Of a DNA stretch of 22,647 nt, positions 1-7,194 are shown piece after piece. The notes beneath the pieces are model-generated. The model saw only the letters and a list, made by a program, of their open reading frames with translations. It was not told where the DNA came from and did no database searches. Every line of letters begins with the position of its first letter. Position 1 is the first letter of the stretch. The stretch lies in assembly GCA_947258805.1 (NCBI GenBank), contig CAMYJV010000062.1:1-22647 (forward strand). Reading direction: 5' to 3'. The DNA is from an uncultured Gammaproteobacteria bacterium (GTDB taxonomy: Bacteria; Pseudomonadota; Gammaproteobacteria; GCA-2729495). The translations under genes were made by a program, and so were the position numbers.

Positions 1-149
1 GCGGACCCTGATACTCCTGCTGCCAAAGGTCTCAACTCCGGCCGGTGCCAACACAGAACCGAATCTGCGGACCTGCGCAAGAAATGGTTGACGAATCCTT
101 CGCGAGGAGCTGAGTCGAGCCAGCGACAGCGCGGACTGAAACACGCTGA
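1..149. other. Left edge, no assignable gene
   Basis: A plus-strand frame is open from base 1 to a TAG ending at base 153. It encodes about 50 residues of low-complexity polar sequence that match no family I recognise, and it would overlap the 3' end of the ABM gene by four bases. It could be the tail of a gene entering from the left, but nothing supports this beyond the absence of a stop. No tRNA or terminator hairpin was seen. Confidence 0.3.
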
Positions 150-443
150 TTAGCTTGCCTGCAAGATCTCCGCTTCAGGCGGACGCTCACACAGCGCATA
201 CAGCCGCTGGGCCATTGCGCCGAGAAACAGGCCTGAGTTGTGCTCGTCCATCGCGAGTTCGTCGCGGAAGTGAGCAATAACCTTGTACAGGCGCGACTCG
301 CCGGCCGCAGAATACAGCTGAAATCCGACGGTGCCTGGCTCGCGAGCAGTAACCTGTTGCTGCAACTGTAGAAAAGCGGCCTCGAAGGCCTGCTCACTGC
401 CCATTGTGACCGCGTAGCTGGTGATGGCACAGATCATGGTCAT
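150..443 (-). CDS. ABM-fold (antibiotic biosynthesis monooxygenase/YgiN-like) protein
   Basis: 97 residues, the usual size for a one-domain ABM protein, which is a dimeric alpha+beta barrel. Family features visible are the opening strand (ICAITSYAV), a central segment EPGTVGFQLYSA, and the F-RDELAMDEHNSG motif with its conserved His before the final helix. Characterised relatives oxidise quinols or polyketide aromatics without a cofactor, or degrade haem. Nothing here decides the substrate. It lies 31 nt downstream of the His-tailed MFS permease on the same strand, so the two are probably co-transcribed. The start used is the first of two close ATGs (M-T-M); a GGAG sits about 11 nt upstream. 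Family assignment is fairly safe; function is open. Confidence 0.8.
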   Translation of the reverse strand: MTMICAITSYAVTMGSEQAFEAAFLQLQQQVTAREPGTVGFQLYSAAGESRLYKVIAHFRDELAMDEHNSGLFLGAMAQRLYALCERPPEAEILQAS

Positions 444-474
444 ACTCGCCGTTGCTCCATTTGCCGCCCTGATG

Positions 475-1884
475 TCACGGTGAGGAAGACGCCGGCCAGG
501 TGGCGTGGTGATCGTCGATCACGAAGCTGTGCGCGTGGCGAACGGGCGCGTGGCGATGTTCGTGGGCATGCTCCTCTTCGGCATCGTCTCCGTCGTGGGT
601 GTGCGCATGGTGTTCGTCATGGCTGTGCGGGTGAGCATGCACCACTTCCGGGTGTTCGTGCACCAGCACCGCGGCATCTTGTTTCGGCCACAGCCTGGCG
701 GCCAGCACGGTGAAGATGACGATGCCGCCGGCCAGCCAGAATGCCGTCGTCTCTACCCCCACGCGAGTGCCCAGCTGGCCGGCGATGGGATAGAACAGCA
801 GCCAGCAGGCGTGCGACAACGCGAACTGGGCGGAGAAAAAGGCGGAGCGATCGGACGGCAGGGACGAGCGGTTGACAACCCGCCCGGCCGGAGTCTGCAC
901 CATGGACCAGCCCAGGCCGATCAGAAACCAGAACGGCAGCATTTGCGGATAACCGGGCCCGGTGCCGATCAGCGCAACGCCAATCGCCATCAGCATCCCG
1001 CCAGACAGCATGATCGGCCGATCTGCCACTTTATCCAGGATCTTTGGCAAGGCCAGGGCCGCGATCATTGATCCGGCACCCGACGAGGCCAGCGCGGCAG
1101 CCACGTCCGTCGAAGTCAGGCCGAGATTCTCTTTCACGTAGATCACGGTGTTCACAATCACCATGGCGCTGGCCGCCGACACGCCCAGGTACAGCGCAAA
1201 GAGCGCGCGCAGGCGCGGCGTCTTGAAATACGCCACGGTGCCAAACGTAATCTCGTTCCAGACGTTGCCGAGGCGCGCCACTTTCTGGCTCGGCGGCAGC
1301 GTGGTCACGATAATCAGTGCAGCCGACACCAGGAAAGCCACGGAGTTCGCTGCGAACAGCCCGGTATAGGTTGTGAACAGCAACGCAATAGCGGCAATGG
1401 TGGGACTCAGCAGGTTCTCCAGATCGTAAGCCAGCCGCGACATCGACAGCGCGCGCGTGTAGGCGCGGTCGTCCGGCAGAATATCCGGAATGCTCGCGGC
1501 AAATACCGGTTTGAAGCCGGCGGAAAACAGATTCAGAACAAAGATCAGCAGGTAGATCTGCCAGACCTGGGTCACAAAGGGCATTGCCAGCACGATACCC
1601 GCGCGCACGACATCCATGCCGATCAGAAAGGGCTTACGCGCGAAGCGGTGCGCCAGGCCACCGACGATGGGTGCAAATACCACGTAGGCGATCATCTTGA
1701 AGGCCAGCGCGGTACCCAGCACCGCGGCCGCGTTGCCGCCCACGAGATCGTAGGCCAGCAATGTCAGTGCAACGGTTGAAAGGCCCGTGCCCACCAGCGC
1801 GATGACCTGGGCAGCAAACAGTTTGCGAAACTGTGCGTTGCGCAGCGGGTTGGGTGATTCAGGGGTGTCTGCAGCAGCAATCAT
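475..1884 (-). CDS. MFS permease with histidine-rich C-terminal tail (NreB/NrsD-like)
   Basis: 469 residues. Residues 1-408 form a 12-helix major facilitator with the cytoplasmic-loop signature GGLAHRFARKP (MFS motif A type) after helix 2. Residues 409-469 are a hydrophilic tail carrying 18 histidines in HxH and HH clusters plus an acidic DGDDAEEE stretch, a plausible metal-chelating tail. MFS proteins with a His-rich cytoplasmic tail are known from nickel resistance (NreB of Achromobacter, NrsD of Synechocystis), so efflux of Ni, Co or another divalent metal is the leading inference. The core alone could equally be a drug or siderophore exporter (EntS-like). No metalloregulator lies alongside. 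The ABM gene follows 31 nt downstream. The start has no strong Shine-Dalgarno sequence. Confidence 0.85.
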   Translation of the reverse strand: MIAAADTPESPNPLRNAQFRKLFAAQVIALVGTGLSTVALTLLAYDLVGGNAAAVLGTALAFKMIAYVVFAPIVGGLAHRFARKPFLIGMDVVRAGIVLAMPFVTQVWQIYLLIFVLNLFSAGFKPVFAASIPDILPDDRAYTRALSMSRLAYDLENLLSPTIAAIALLFTTYTGLFAANSVAFLVSAALIIVTTLPPSQKVARLGNVWNEITFGTVAYFKTPRLRALFALYLGVSAASAMVIVNTVIYVKENLGLTSTDVAAALASSGAGSMIAALALPKILDKVADRPIMLSGGMLMAIGVALIGTGPGYPQMLPFWFLIGLGWSMVQTPAGRVVNRSSLPSDRSAFFSAQFALSHACWLLFYPIAGQLGTRVGVETTAFWLAGGIVIFTVLAARLWPKQDAAVLVHEHPEVVHAHPHSHDEHHAHTHDGDDAEEEHAHEHRHAPVRHAHSFVIDDHHATWPASSSP

Positions 1885-1962
1885 TCGGAAGTTCCACGCA
1901 CTTCAAACCAGTCCACATTTTGCGCCGATCAGTGCGGGGTGGCTAGCGCCAGTGTTTGAAGA

Positions 1963-1985
1963 ATCGCGGCTAAAGCCGCTCCCAC
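1963..1985. repeat. REP-like palindrome copy 1
   Basis: The core GCGGCTAAAGCCGCTCCCA contains the inverted repeat GCGGCT-AA-AGCCGC. It lies in the short gap between the 3' end of the protease gene and the 5' end of the MFS gene, both on the minus strand. The same core recurs at 5755, 15644 and 15763, with reverse-orientation copies at 5833 and 15684. Confidence 0.85.
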
Positions 1986-2017
1986 AAGTGCTGCCTCCGC
2001 TGGGCATGCCGCCAAGT

Positions 2018-2752
2018 CTATTGCGGCAGGTCGGGGACGCTATCCTGGATGAAGCGTCGCACGGCGGCGATGTTGGTGTACACCGCAATCCCGCCGCCGG
2101 TGGCACACAGGTTGCCGTCTGTCACGCTGGCGACCCCCACCAGCACCGGCTTGCGGTCGAGGCCTTCAATCACCAGCGGCCCGCCACTGTCACCCCCGCA
2201 AGGGGCGCCCCGATCTTCGTAGAACAGCTGCGTGCCCCTGACACCCAGCTTGCGCAGGCGCATGGGCGCGATAACCAGCCGGTCGGAAAAATCCGATCCC
2301 GGACGCTTACCCCACCCCATGACTGCGGCCGGCGCGTTGTTCTCCACCAGCAGCAGGTACTCGGCCTCGGAGACCAGTTCGATGGGCGGCAGGTCGGCCG
2401 GCTCTGCCAGGCGCAGCAAGCCCACGTCAAACTGGTGCGTATCGCGGTCGTGACCCGGATGGCGAATGGCTGCGGCCACCGCGATACTGCGCGCACGGCG
2501 CCTCGAGGTGTTGCCAACCAGCACGCGCTTGTTGGCCCCCGTGCAGTGGGCAGCGGTCAGCACATGGGTAGGCGACACCAGCACGCCGGTACAGACGCCG
2601 CCAGACAACGGGTTGAACACCGCCACCGCCCACGGAAATTCATCGAGGAAGCGCGGCTGGTTCACCGCCTTGCCGTGCACGATGGCCAGGGCGGACGTCC
2701 ACACCAGCAACCCGGCTACCGATGCGAGCCAAGCGCTGCGGCGCCAACGCAA
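2018..2752 (-). CDS. Secreted trypsin-fold (S1) serine protease
   Basis: 244 residues when started at TTG 2752. That start gives a clean signal peptide: basic RWRR, hydrophobic core, then SALA at 20-23. A longer frame reaching 2899 would run through the neighbouring enzyme gene with no sensible protein sequence. Catalytic residues are His69 (TAAHC), Asp109 (DVGLL) and Ser189 (GDSGGP). Disulfide candidates are Cys54-Cys70 and Cys185-Cys216. The position equivalent to trypsin Asp189 is Ala183 (GAPCGGDS), and the 214-216 wall reads S-V-T instead of S-W-G. Cleavage after Lys/Arg is therefore unlikely, and an elastase-like preference for small residues is more plausible. The gene begins 4 nt after the stop of the dehydratase-like gene, so translational coupling is likely. 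The mature N-terminus IVHG follows directly on the signal-cleavage site. Confidence 0.85.
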   Translation of the reverse strand: MRWRRSAWLASVAGLLVWTSALAIVHGKAVNQPRFLDEFPWAVAVFNPLSGGVCTGVLVSPTHVLTAAHCTGANKRVLVGNTSRRRARSIAVAAAIRHPGHDRDTHQFDVGLLRLAEPADLPPIELVSEAEYLLLVENNAPAAVMGWGKRPGSDFSDRLVIAPMRLRKLGVRGTQLFYEDRGAPCGGDSGGPLVIEGLDRKPVLVGVASVTDGNLCATGGGIAVYTNIAAVRRFIQDSVPDLPQ

Positions 2753-2756
2753 AGAA

Positions 2757-4310
2757 CTAATCCGGCTCGCCGCTGGTCTCGAACACCCGCCCCATGTAGT
2801 CGGCCAGGTCTCCCGAGATCTCGTCGGCAGCGTCTGGCGCAATGCCGGCCAGTGTCTTGGCCAGCGCCTTTTTGAATCCGAGCTGCGCCTGGCGCGCAAT
2901 CTGGATGCGCTGGGCCTGGGGTGAACCGGCGCCGTGCATGGACTCGGTGAGATAACCCACCGCGTTGCGGCCGAGCGTCATGTTCTCGATCAGCCGCATG
3001 ATGCGCATGCGGTCTTCGGTGGCAATTTCCGGGCGGCCCTGCAGATATTTGTTGATCAGGTCGCCAATCTCCGGGTGCTCGAACTCTTTCTGCGACGGCA
3101 TCGTCACCATCAGCCCGCCGGCCAGGTCCTGCGCGAGGCGGCCGATTTCGTAGGGCATCTTCGTGACATGGTGCTTGCAGACGTTGGCGATCATGTCGTC
3201 GTTGAGATACACGCCGGACTTCATCTCGGAGGCCTGGTAGCTCGACGCAATACCGGTGGAGTAGATGGTTTCGTTCAGGTGGGTCATCTCCACCAGTTTG
3301 TCGCGAATGTGCGAAGCCTTGTCGACCCCGTTGTAATCTGCCACGGTCGCGGCGGCGCCGATCAGCACGTCGCCGACCCCCGACTTGCACACGTAGCTGC
3401 GCCGGTGATAGCAGGTGAAGCGCTCTACCAGCATCGCGGCGTAGTCGTGTTCACCGTCCATGAAGATCAGCTCGTTCGGGATAAACACGTCGTCGAAAAT
3501 GATCATCGCTTCCTGGCCGGCGAACTTCGCGTTGCCGGCGTCCAGGTCGCCGTCCATGCTCCGGGTGTCGCAGGACTGCCGGCCGTATATATAAGTGATG
3601 CCGTCGGCGTCCACCGGCAGCGCACCGACTATCGCGTAGTCCTTGTCGGCTTCCCCCAGCCGCATGGTCGGCATCACGATCAGCCAGTGGGAATTCAGGC
3701 AACCCGTCTGGTGGGCCTTCGCGCCGCTGATGTACACGCCCTCTTCCGTGCGCCGGGTCACGTGCACGAACATGTCCGGGTCGGCCTGCTGGTGGGGCGC
3801 CTTGCTGCGGTCGCCCTTTACGTCTGTCATCGCGCCGCCGATCACGTAACCGGCGAGCTGCATATCGCGCACGAAGTCGAGGAAGCGCTGGTGGTAGCCC
3901 GTGCCGTGCTGTTCGTCGATTTCGAAAGTCACGGAGTGCAGCGAATTGAAGGCGTCCATGCCGACACAGCGCTGAAAACAGGTACCGGTCAGCTGCCCCA
4001 TGCGCCGCTGCATCTTGTTCTGGTTGACGAGATCGTCGGCACTGGTCGCGATGTGCAAAAAGCGATTGACGCGCGTCCCGGTGTACGGCGACAGCGCGGT
4101 GCCCAGTTCAGGGTTGCGCTGCGCTAAATCGTAGGTCTCGGCCACCGCGTTCACCGACGGGCGAATCACCGGGTGGTCCACCGGCTCGTCCACCAGTTCA
4201 CCAAACAGGTAAACCTTCAGGTTGCGGCCGCGCAGGCTGTCGATATATTCGGTACCGGTGCGTATTCCTTGCGCGGCGCCCTGCCGGGCTTCCCTCGCCG
4301 AAGTGGCCAT
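2757..4310 (-). CDS. 4-hydroxybutyryl-CoA dehydratase / HpaB-family flavoprotein
   Basis: 517 residues, close to the roughly 490 of 4-hydroxybutyryl-CoA dehydratase (AbfD). The family fold is the FAD-binding HpaB / acyl-CoA-dehydrogenase-like type. AbfD holds a [4Fe-4S] cluster with three Cys and one His. The corresponding residues here are Cys111 and Cys115 (CFQRC), His302 and Cys308 (YHRRSYVC). They place this protein with the radical dehydratase/vinylacetyl-CoA isomerase branch and not with the cluster-free 4-hydroxyphenylacetate hydroxylases. His-to-Cys spacing is one residue shorter than I recall for AbfD. The start is ATG 4310 with GGAG six bases upstream; the ATG at 4322 has no such site. 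It is oriented away from the DUF418 gene across a 120-nt gap. No CoA-ligase or other gamma-hydroxybutyrate gene is nearby, so the substrate is uncertain. Confidence 0.8.
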   Translation of the reverse strand: MATSAREARQGAAQGIRTGTEYIDSLRGRNLKVYLFGELVDEPVDHPVIRPSVNAVAETYDLAQRNPELGTALSPYTGTRVNRFLHIATSADDLVNQNKMQRRMGQLTGTCFQRCVGMDAFNSLHSVTFEIDEQHGTGYHQRFLDFVRDMQLAGYVIGGAMTDVKGDRSKAPHQQADPDMFVHVTRRTEEGVYISGAKAHQTGCLNSHWLIVMPTMRLGEADKDYAIVGALPVDADGITYIYGRQSCDTRSMDGDLDAGNAKFAGQEAMIIFDDVFIPNELIFMDGEHDYAAMLVERFTCYHRRSYVCKSGVGDVLIGAAATVADYNGVDKASHIRDKLVEMTHLNETIYSTGIASSYQASEMKSGVYLNDDMIANVCKHHVTKMPYEIGRLAQDLAGGLMVTMPSQKEFEHPEIGDLINKYLQGRPEIATEDRMRIMRLIENMTLGRNAVGYLTESMHGAGSPQAQRIQIARQAQLGFKKALAKTLAGIAPDAADEISGDLADYMGRVFETSGEPD

Positions 4311-4430
4311 CTGCAGCTCCATTGCTCTGTCTGGACGTACAAGTTTACACCGCCGCATGGACAGCGCGCGCCTGCAACCAGCGGCTTTCCGGGCGACGTG
4401 TAACCCTCGATGCATGGGAGACGGGCAGTT

Positions 4431-5732
4431 ATGACAGCCGGGCCGGCCGGGCCAGTCACCGCAGGCGCCCGGATCGAAACCCTGGATGTGGTTCGCGGCG
4501 TCGCGGTGCTGGGCATCCTGCTGATGAATATCTGGGCCTTTGCCGGGCCGCAGGCGTTTTTCGACAACCCGCTGGCCATCGCCGACCGACCCGGCGCACC
4601 GCTGGCCACCTGGGCGGTGGTCCACACCCTGTTCGAAGGCAGTCAGCGCGCGCTGTTCTCGCTGCTCTTCGGCGCCGGCATGCTGCTTATGGTGACGCGG
4701 CTGGCAGCAAGGCCGGGCACCACGGTGGGTCGGATCTACTACCGGCGGCTCTTCCTGCTGATCAGCATTGGGCTGATCGATGCCTTCGTGCTGCTGTGGC
4801 CGGCGGACATACTCGTCACTTATGGACTCTGCGGCCTGCTGCTGTATCCGCTGCGACGCCTGCCGGTGCCGGCGCTGCTCGGCCTGGCGCTGGCGGTCTT
4901 CTTGCTGAACGCGTCGCTGCGCGTGGTGGACCTGCGGGAAGCGCGCGTGCTCGAGGCCGCGTATCCGGCCGCGCTGGCCGCGGCAGACAATGATCCTGCG
5001 GCCAAGGCCACCGTGGACGCCTGGGAAAAAATCGAGACACGCGCGCGGCCCGACCCGAACAGCGCAGAGAACCGGGAAACCATCCGCATTACCGGTTCGG
5101 GCAGCTTCGGTGAGTTCTATAGAGAGCGAGCGAAAAGCAGCCTGATCCTGCAAACGGTCGTGGCGCTGAATGCGTGGCTGCTGGATGCACTGGCGGTAAT
5201 GCTGGTGGGCATGGCAGCGCTGCGCAGCGGCCTGCTGACCGGTGAGGTCTCGAAGCGCCCGCTCGTTGCACTTTGTGCCACCGGCTACGCGATAGGCCTG
5301 CCCCTTGCGGTGTTTGAAGCCTACACGCTGGTGACCACGACCTTCGATCCCATCGTCAAGGCGCAGTGGCTGGTGGTCTATGACATCCGTCGTTGCGGGA
5401 TGGCCGCCGGCCACCTTGGCCTGGTGCTGCTGCTCTGCCAGTCGGGTGCCGCCGGGTGGCTGCGCCAGCGCATCGCCGCGGTGGGGCGCATGGCGCTGTC
5501 GAACTACCTCGGCCAGTCGATCATTGGCGGGCTGCTGTTTTATAGCGTCGGCTTTGGGCTGTTCGGCCGCTACACCGGCTGGCATCTCTACGTGTTCGTC
5601 GCGCTGACCTGGGTGGTACTCATCGTCGCCAGCAACTGGTGGCTCGCCCGCTTCCGTTTCGGCCCGGCCGAATGGCTGTGGCGTTCACTCACTTACCGGC
5701 AACTGCAACCCTTCCGCCGCACTACCGCCTGA
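4431..5732 (+). CDS. DUF418 domain membrane protein (YeiB-like)
   Basis: 433 residues from ATG 4431, which has GGGAG ten bases upstream; an in-frame ATG at 4410 lacks a site. It opens with the family motif IETLDVVRGVAVLGILLMNI, whose hydrophobic part is the first membrane helix. About eight to ten membrane segments follow. The C-terminal DUF418 region carries GRMALSNYLGQS and the closing FGPAEWLWRSLTY. The protein is an inner-membrane protein of unknown activity, related in layout to acyltransferase-3-type membrane proteins. A charged insertion at roughly residues 180-225 (DNDPAAKATVDAWEK) is probably a soluble loop. A REP pair follows the stop. Family assignment is secure; function is unknown. 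Confidence 0.88.
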   Translation: MTAGPAGPVTAGARIETLDVVRGVAVLGILLMNIWAFAGPQAFFDNPLAIADRPGAPLATWAVVHTLFEGSQRALFSLLFGAGMLLMVTRLAARPGTTVGRIYYRRLFLLISIGLIDAFVLLWPADILVTYGLCGLLLYPLRRLPVPALLGLALAVFLLNASLRVVDLREARVLEAAYPAALAAADNDPAAKATVDAWEKIETRARPDPNSAENRETIRITGSGSFGEFYRERAKSSLILQTVVALNAWLLDALAVMLVGMAALRSGLLTGEVSKRPLVALCATGYAIGLPLAVFEAYTLVTTTFDPIVKAQWLVVYDIRRCGMAAGHLGLVLLLCQSGAAGWLRQRIAAVGRMALSNYLGQSIIGGLLFYSVGFGLFGRYTGWHLYVFVALTWVVLIVASNWWLARFRFGPAEWLWRSLTYRQLQPFRRTTA

Positions 5733-5754
5733 GCAGGCCGCTGCGGCGGGCCAG

Positions 5755-5776
5755 TCGCGGCTAAAGCCGCTCCCAC
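5755..5776. repeat. REP-like palindrome copy 2
   Basis: Same core as copy 1 (GCGGCTAAAGCCGCTCCCAC), 22 nt downstream of the DUF418 stop. It faces an inverted, interrupted copy at 5833-5908, so the two form a BIME-like inverted pair that could fold as a large stem-loop in the transcript. Confidence 0.85.
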
Positions 5777-5832
5777 CAGAAATTTTGGCCTCTGGTGGAA
5801 ATAGCTCCCCCTGACTAACTTGTCCTCTCCTG

Positions 5833-5908
5833 GTGGGAGCGGCTTACTTGGTCAGGACGACCTGATGTCGCGGAGCACATGGATGTGCGGGAGCGACCAG
5901 CCGCGATT
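5833..5908. repeat. Reverse REP copy split by a 53-nt two-hairpin insert
   Basis: The left half GTGGGAGCGGCTT (5833-5845) and right half AGCCGCGATT (5899-5908) together make the reverse complement of the REP core, lacking only one T at the joint. Between them, 5846-5898 holds two hairpins: TCAGG-ACGA-CCTGA (5852-5865), and GCACAT-GG-ATGTGC (5875-5888) nested inside TCGC/GCGA. The arrangement suggests a small element inserted in the REP apex, or a longer REP subtype. Confidence 0.7.
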
Positions 5909-5941
5909 CCGATTTAACGCCCGTGCTAGGCTTCGGCCCGC

Positions 5942-7177
5942 ATGAATCCCACTCCACCGCGCGGCGCCATCCCGATTCTGTTTGCGGTGGTGTTTATCGA
6001 CCTGGTCGGTTTCGGCATCCTGATGCCGCTGATTCCGTTTTACGTGGAACGCCTCGGTGCCGGGCCGGAACAGATTACGCTGATCCTGGCCATACACCCG
6101 CTGTGCCAATCCCTGGCCACACCGGTGTGGGGCGAGTTGAGCGATCGCTTTGGCCGCCGGCCGATACTGCTGGTAAGTTGCGCCGGGCATGTGGGTGCCT
6201 ACCTGCTGCTGGGCTTTGCGGATTCCTTAACGCTGCTGATGCTGTCGCGGCTGCTGAGCGGCACGACATCGGCCAACATCGCCACCGCTTTCGCCTGCGT
6301 GTCCGATGTGACCGCGCCGGAGGAGCGCGCCGGGGCCATGGGCAAGATCTCGGCCGCCTTCAGCCTCGGGTTCGCGGCCGGACCCGCCATCGGTGGCTTC
6401 CTGGCCGGCGACAGCATTGCAGACGCCAACTTCGAACGCACCGCCCTCGCCGCGGCGGTGTTCGCAGGCGGTGCGTTCTTCGCCGTGCTGTTTTTTCTGC
6501 CAGAAACTTTTCCGCCGGGGGCCCGCCGCGAACGCGGTGGCAGCACCACACCAACACTGTCGGCGAATTTCGGCCAGGTCGCGCGCCGGCCCATCATCAC
6601 GCTGATGCTGATCCTGTGCCTGATCGTGATGACCTGTATCGCCGCGCGCGAAACCATCTTTCCATTGTGGTCCCACTATCGGCTGGGCCTGAGCCCGCGC
6701 GAACTGGGCTTGCTGATCACCTATACCGCGTCGGTCATCGCCGCGATACAGCTGCTGGGAATCGGCAGGCTCGCGCGTCGCTTCGGCGAGCTGGCCATGG
6801 TGCAGCTCTCCCTGGTGTCTTTCGGCCTGGGCTGGCTGCTGCTGGTGCTCGCGCCCAACATTCCGATGGTGGTGGTGGCCATGACCGTGGCCGCCGTTGG
6901 CTCGGCGCTGTTTCAAACCTGCCTGCAGGCGCTGATCTCCCATCGAGCGGGGCCGCAGGAACGCGGGCTGGTGCTGGGCGTTTACCAGTCGGCCAGTTCA
7001 GCCTCCCGCTTCATTGGCCAGGCCGGGTCCGGCACGCTTTACGGGCAACTCGGCATGAATGCACCGTTCTGGCTCGGCGCGATCGCGATGCTGCCGGCGC
7101 TGTATCTCACCCGCGTCATCCGCAGTGGCCTACAGGCGGCGGCACCCCAGTTGCCGGCGGGCAACGAGAGCGGCTAG
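5942..7177 (+). CDS. MFS exporter, DHA1 (TetA/Bcr-like) family
   Basis: 411 residues with 12 predicted membrane helices. Diagnostic segments are helix 1 with D-L-V-G-F-G-I-L-M-P-L-IPFY, the motif A loop GELSDRFGRRP after helix 2, and a helix 5 glycine-rich segment GFAAGPAIGGFLAG typical of drug/H+ antiporters. The closest layout is TetA and related multidrug exporters. The sequence cannot show which compound is moved. The start ATG has no Shine-Dalgarno sequence. A TAGGCT hexamer lies nine bases before it, compatible with a leaderless transcript. Only 17 nt separate its stop from oppB, so it may be the first gene of the transporter operon, though the TAAGCT before oppB could be a separate promoter. 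Confidence 0.88.
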   Translation: MNPTPPRGAIPILFAVVFIDLVGFGILMPLIPFYVERLGAGPEQITLILAIHPLCQSLATPVWGELSDRFGRRPILLVSCAGHVGAYLLLGFADSLTLLMLSRLLSGTTSANIATAFACVSDVTAPEERAGAMGKISAAFSLGFAAGPAIGGFLAGDSIADANFERTALAAAVFAGGAFFAVLFFLPETFPPGARRERGGSTTPTLSANFGQVARRPIITLMLILCLIVMTCIAARETIFPLWSHYRLGLSPRELGLLITYTASVIAAIQLLGIGRLARRFGELAMVQLSLVSFGLGWLLLVLAPNIPMVVVAMTVAAVGSALFQTCLQALISHRAGPQERGLVLGVYQSASSASRFIGQAGSGTLYGQLGMNAPFWLGAIAMLPALYLTRVIRSGLQAAAPQLPAGNESG

Positions 7178-7194
7178 CCGCTAAGCTTTCGCGC

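Noticed and set aside
32..430. Minus-strand open frame over the ABM gene
   Set aside because: It overlaps the ABM gene on the same strand in another frame and has no recognisable domain.
2753..2899. N-terminal extension of the protease into the upstream gene
   Set aside because: It overlaps conserved dehydratase-like coding sequence in another frame and would bury the signal peptide.
4311..5585. Long minus-strand extension of the dehydratase-like frame to 942 residues
   Set aside because: The extra part lies antisense to the well-supported DUF418 gene, has no family features, and a good ribosome site marks the start at 4310.
6227..6943. His/Gln-rich minus-strand frame antisense to the MFS exporter
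   Set aside because: The His/Gln/Arg-rich composition is typical of antisense reading of GC-rich genes. The plus strand encodes clear MFS motifs.
5923..7194. Plus-strand open frame fused to the front of oppB
   Set aside because: It is an out-of-frame shadow of the MFS gene: Arg/Gly/Pro-rich sequence with no family resemblance. The OppB homology begins exactly at ATG 7195.
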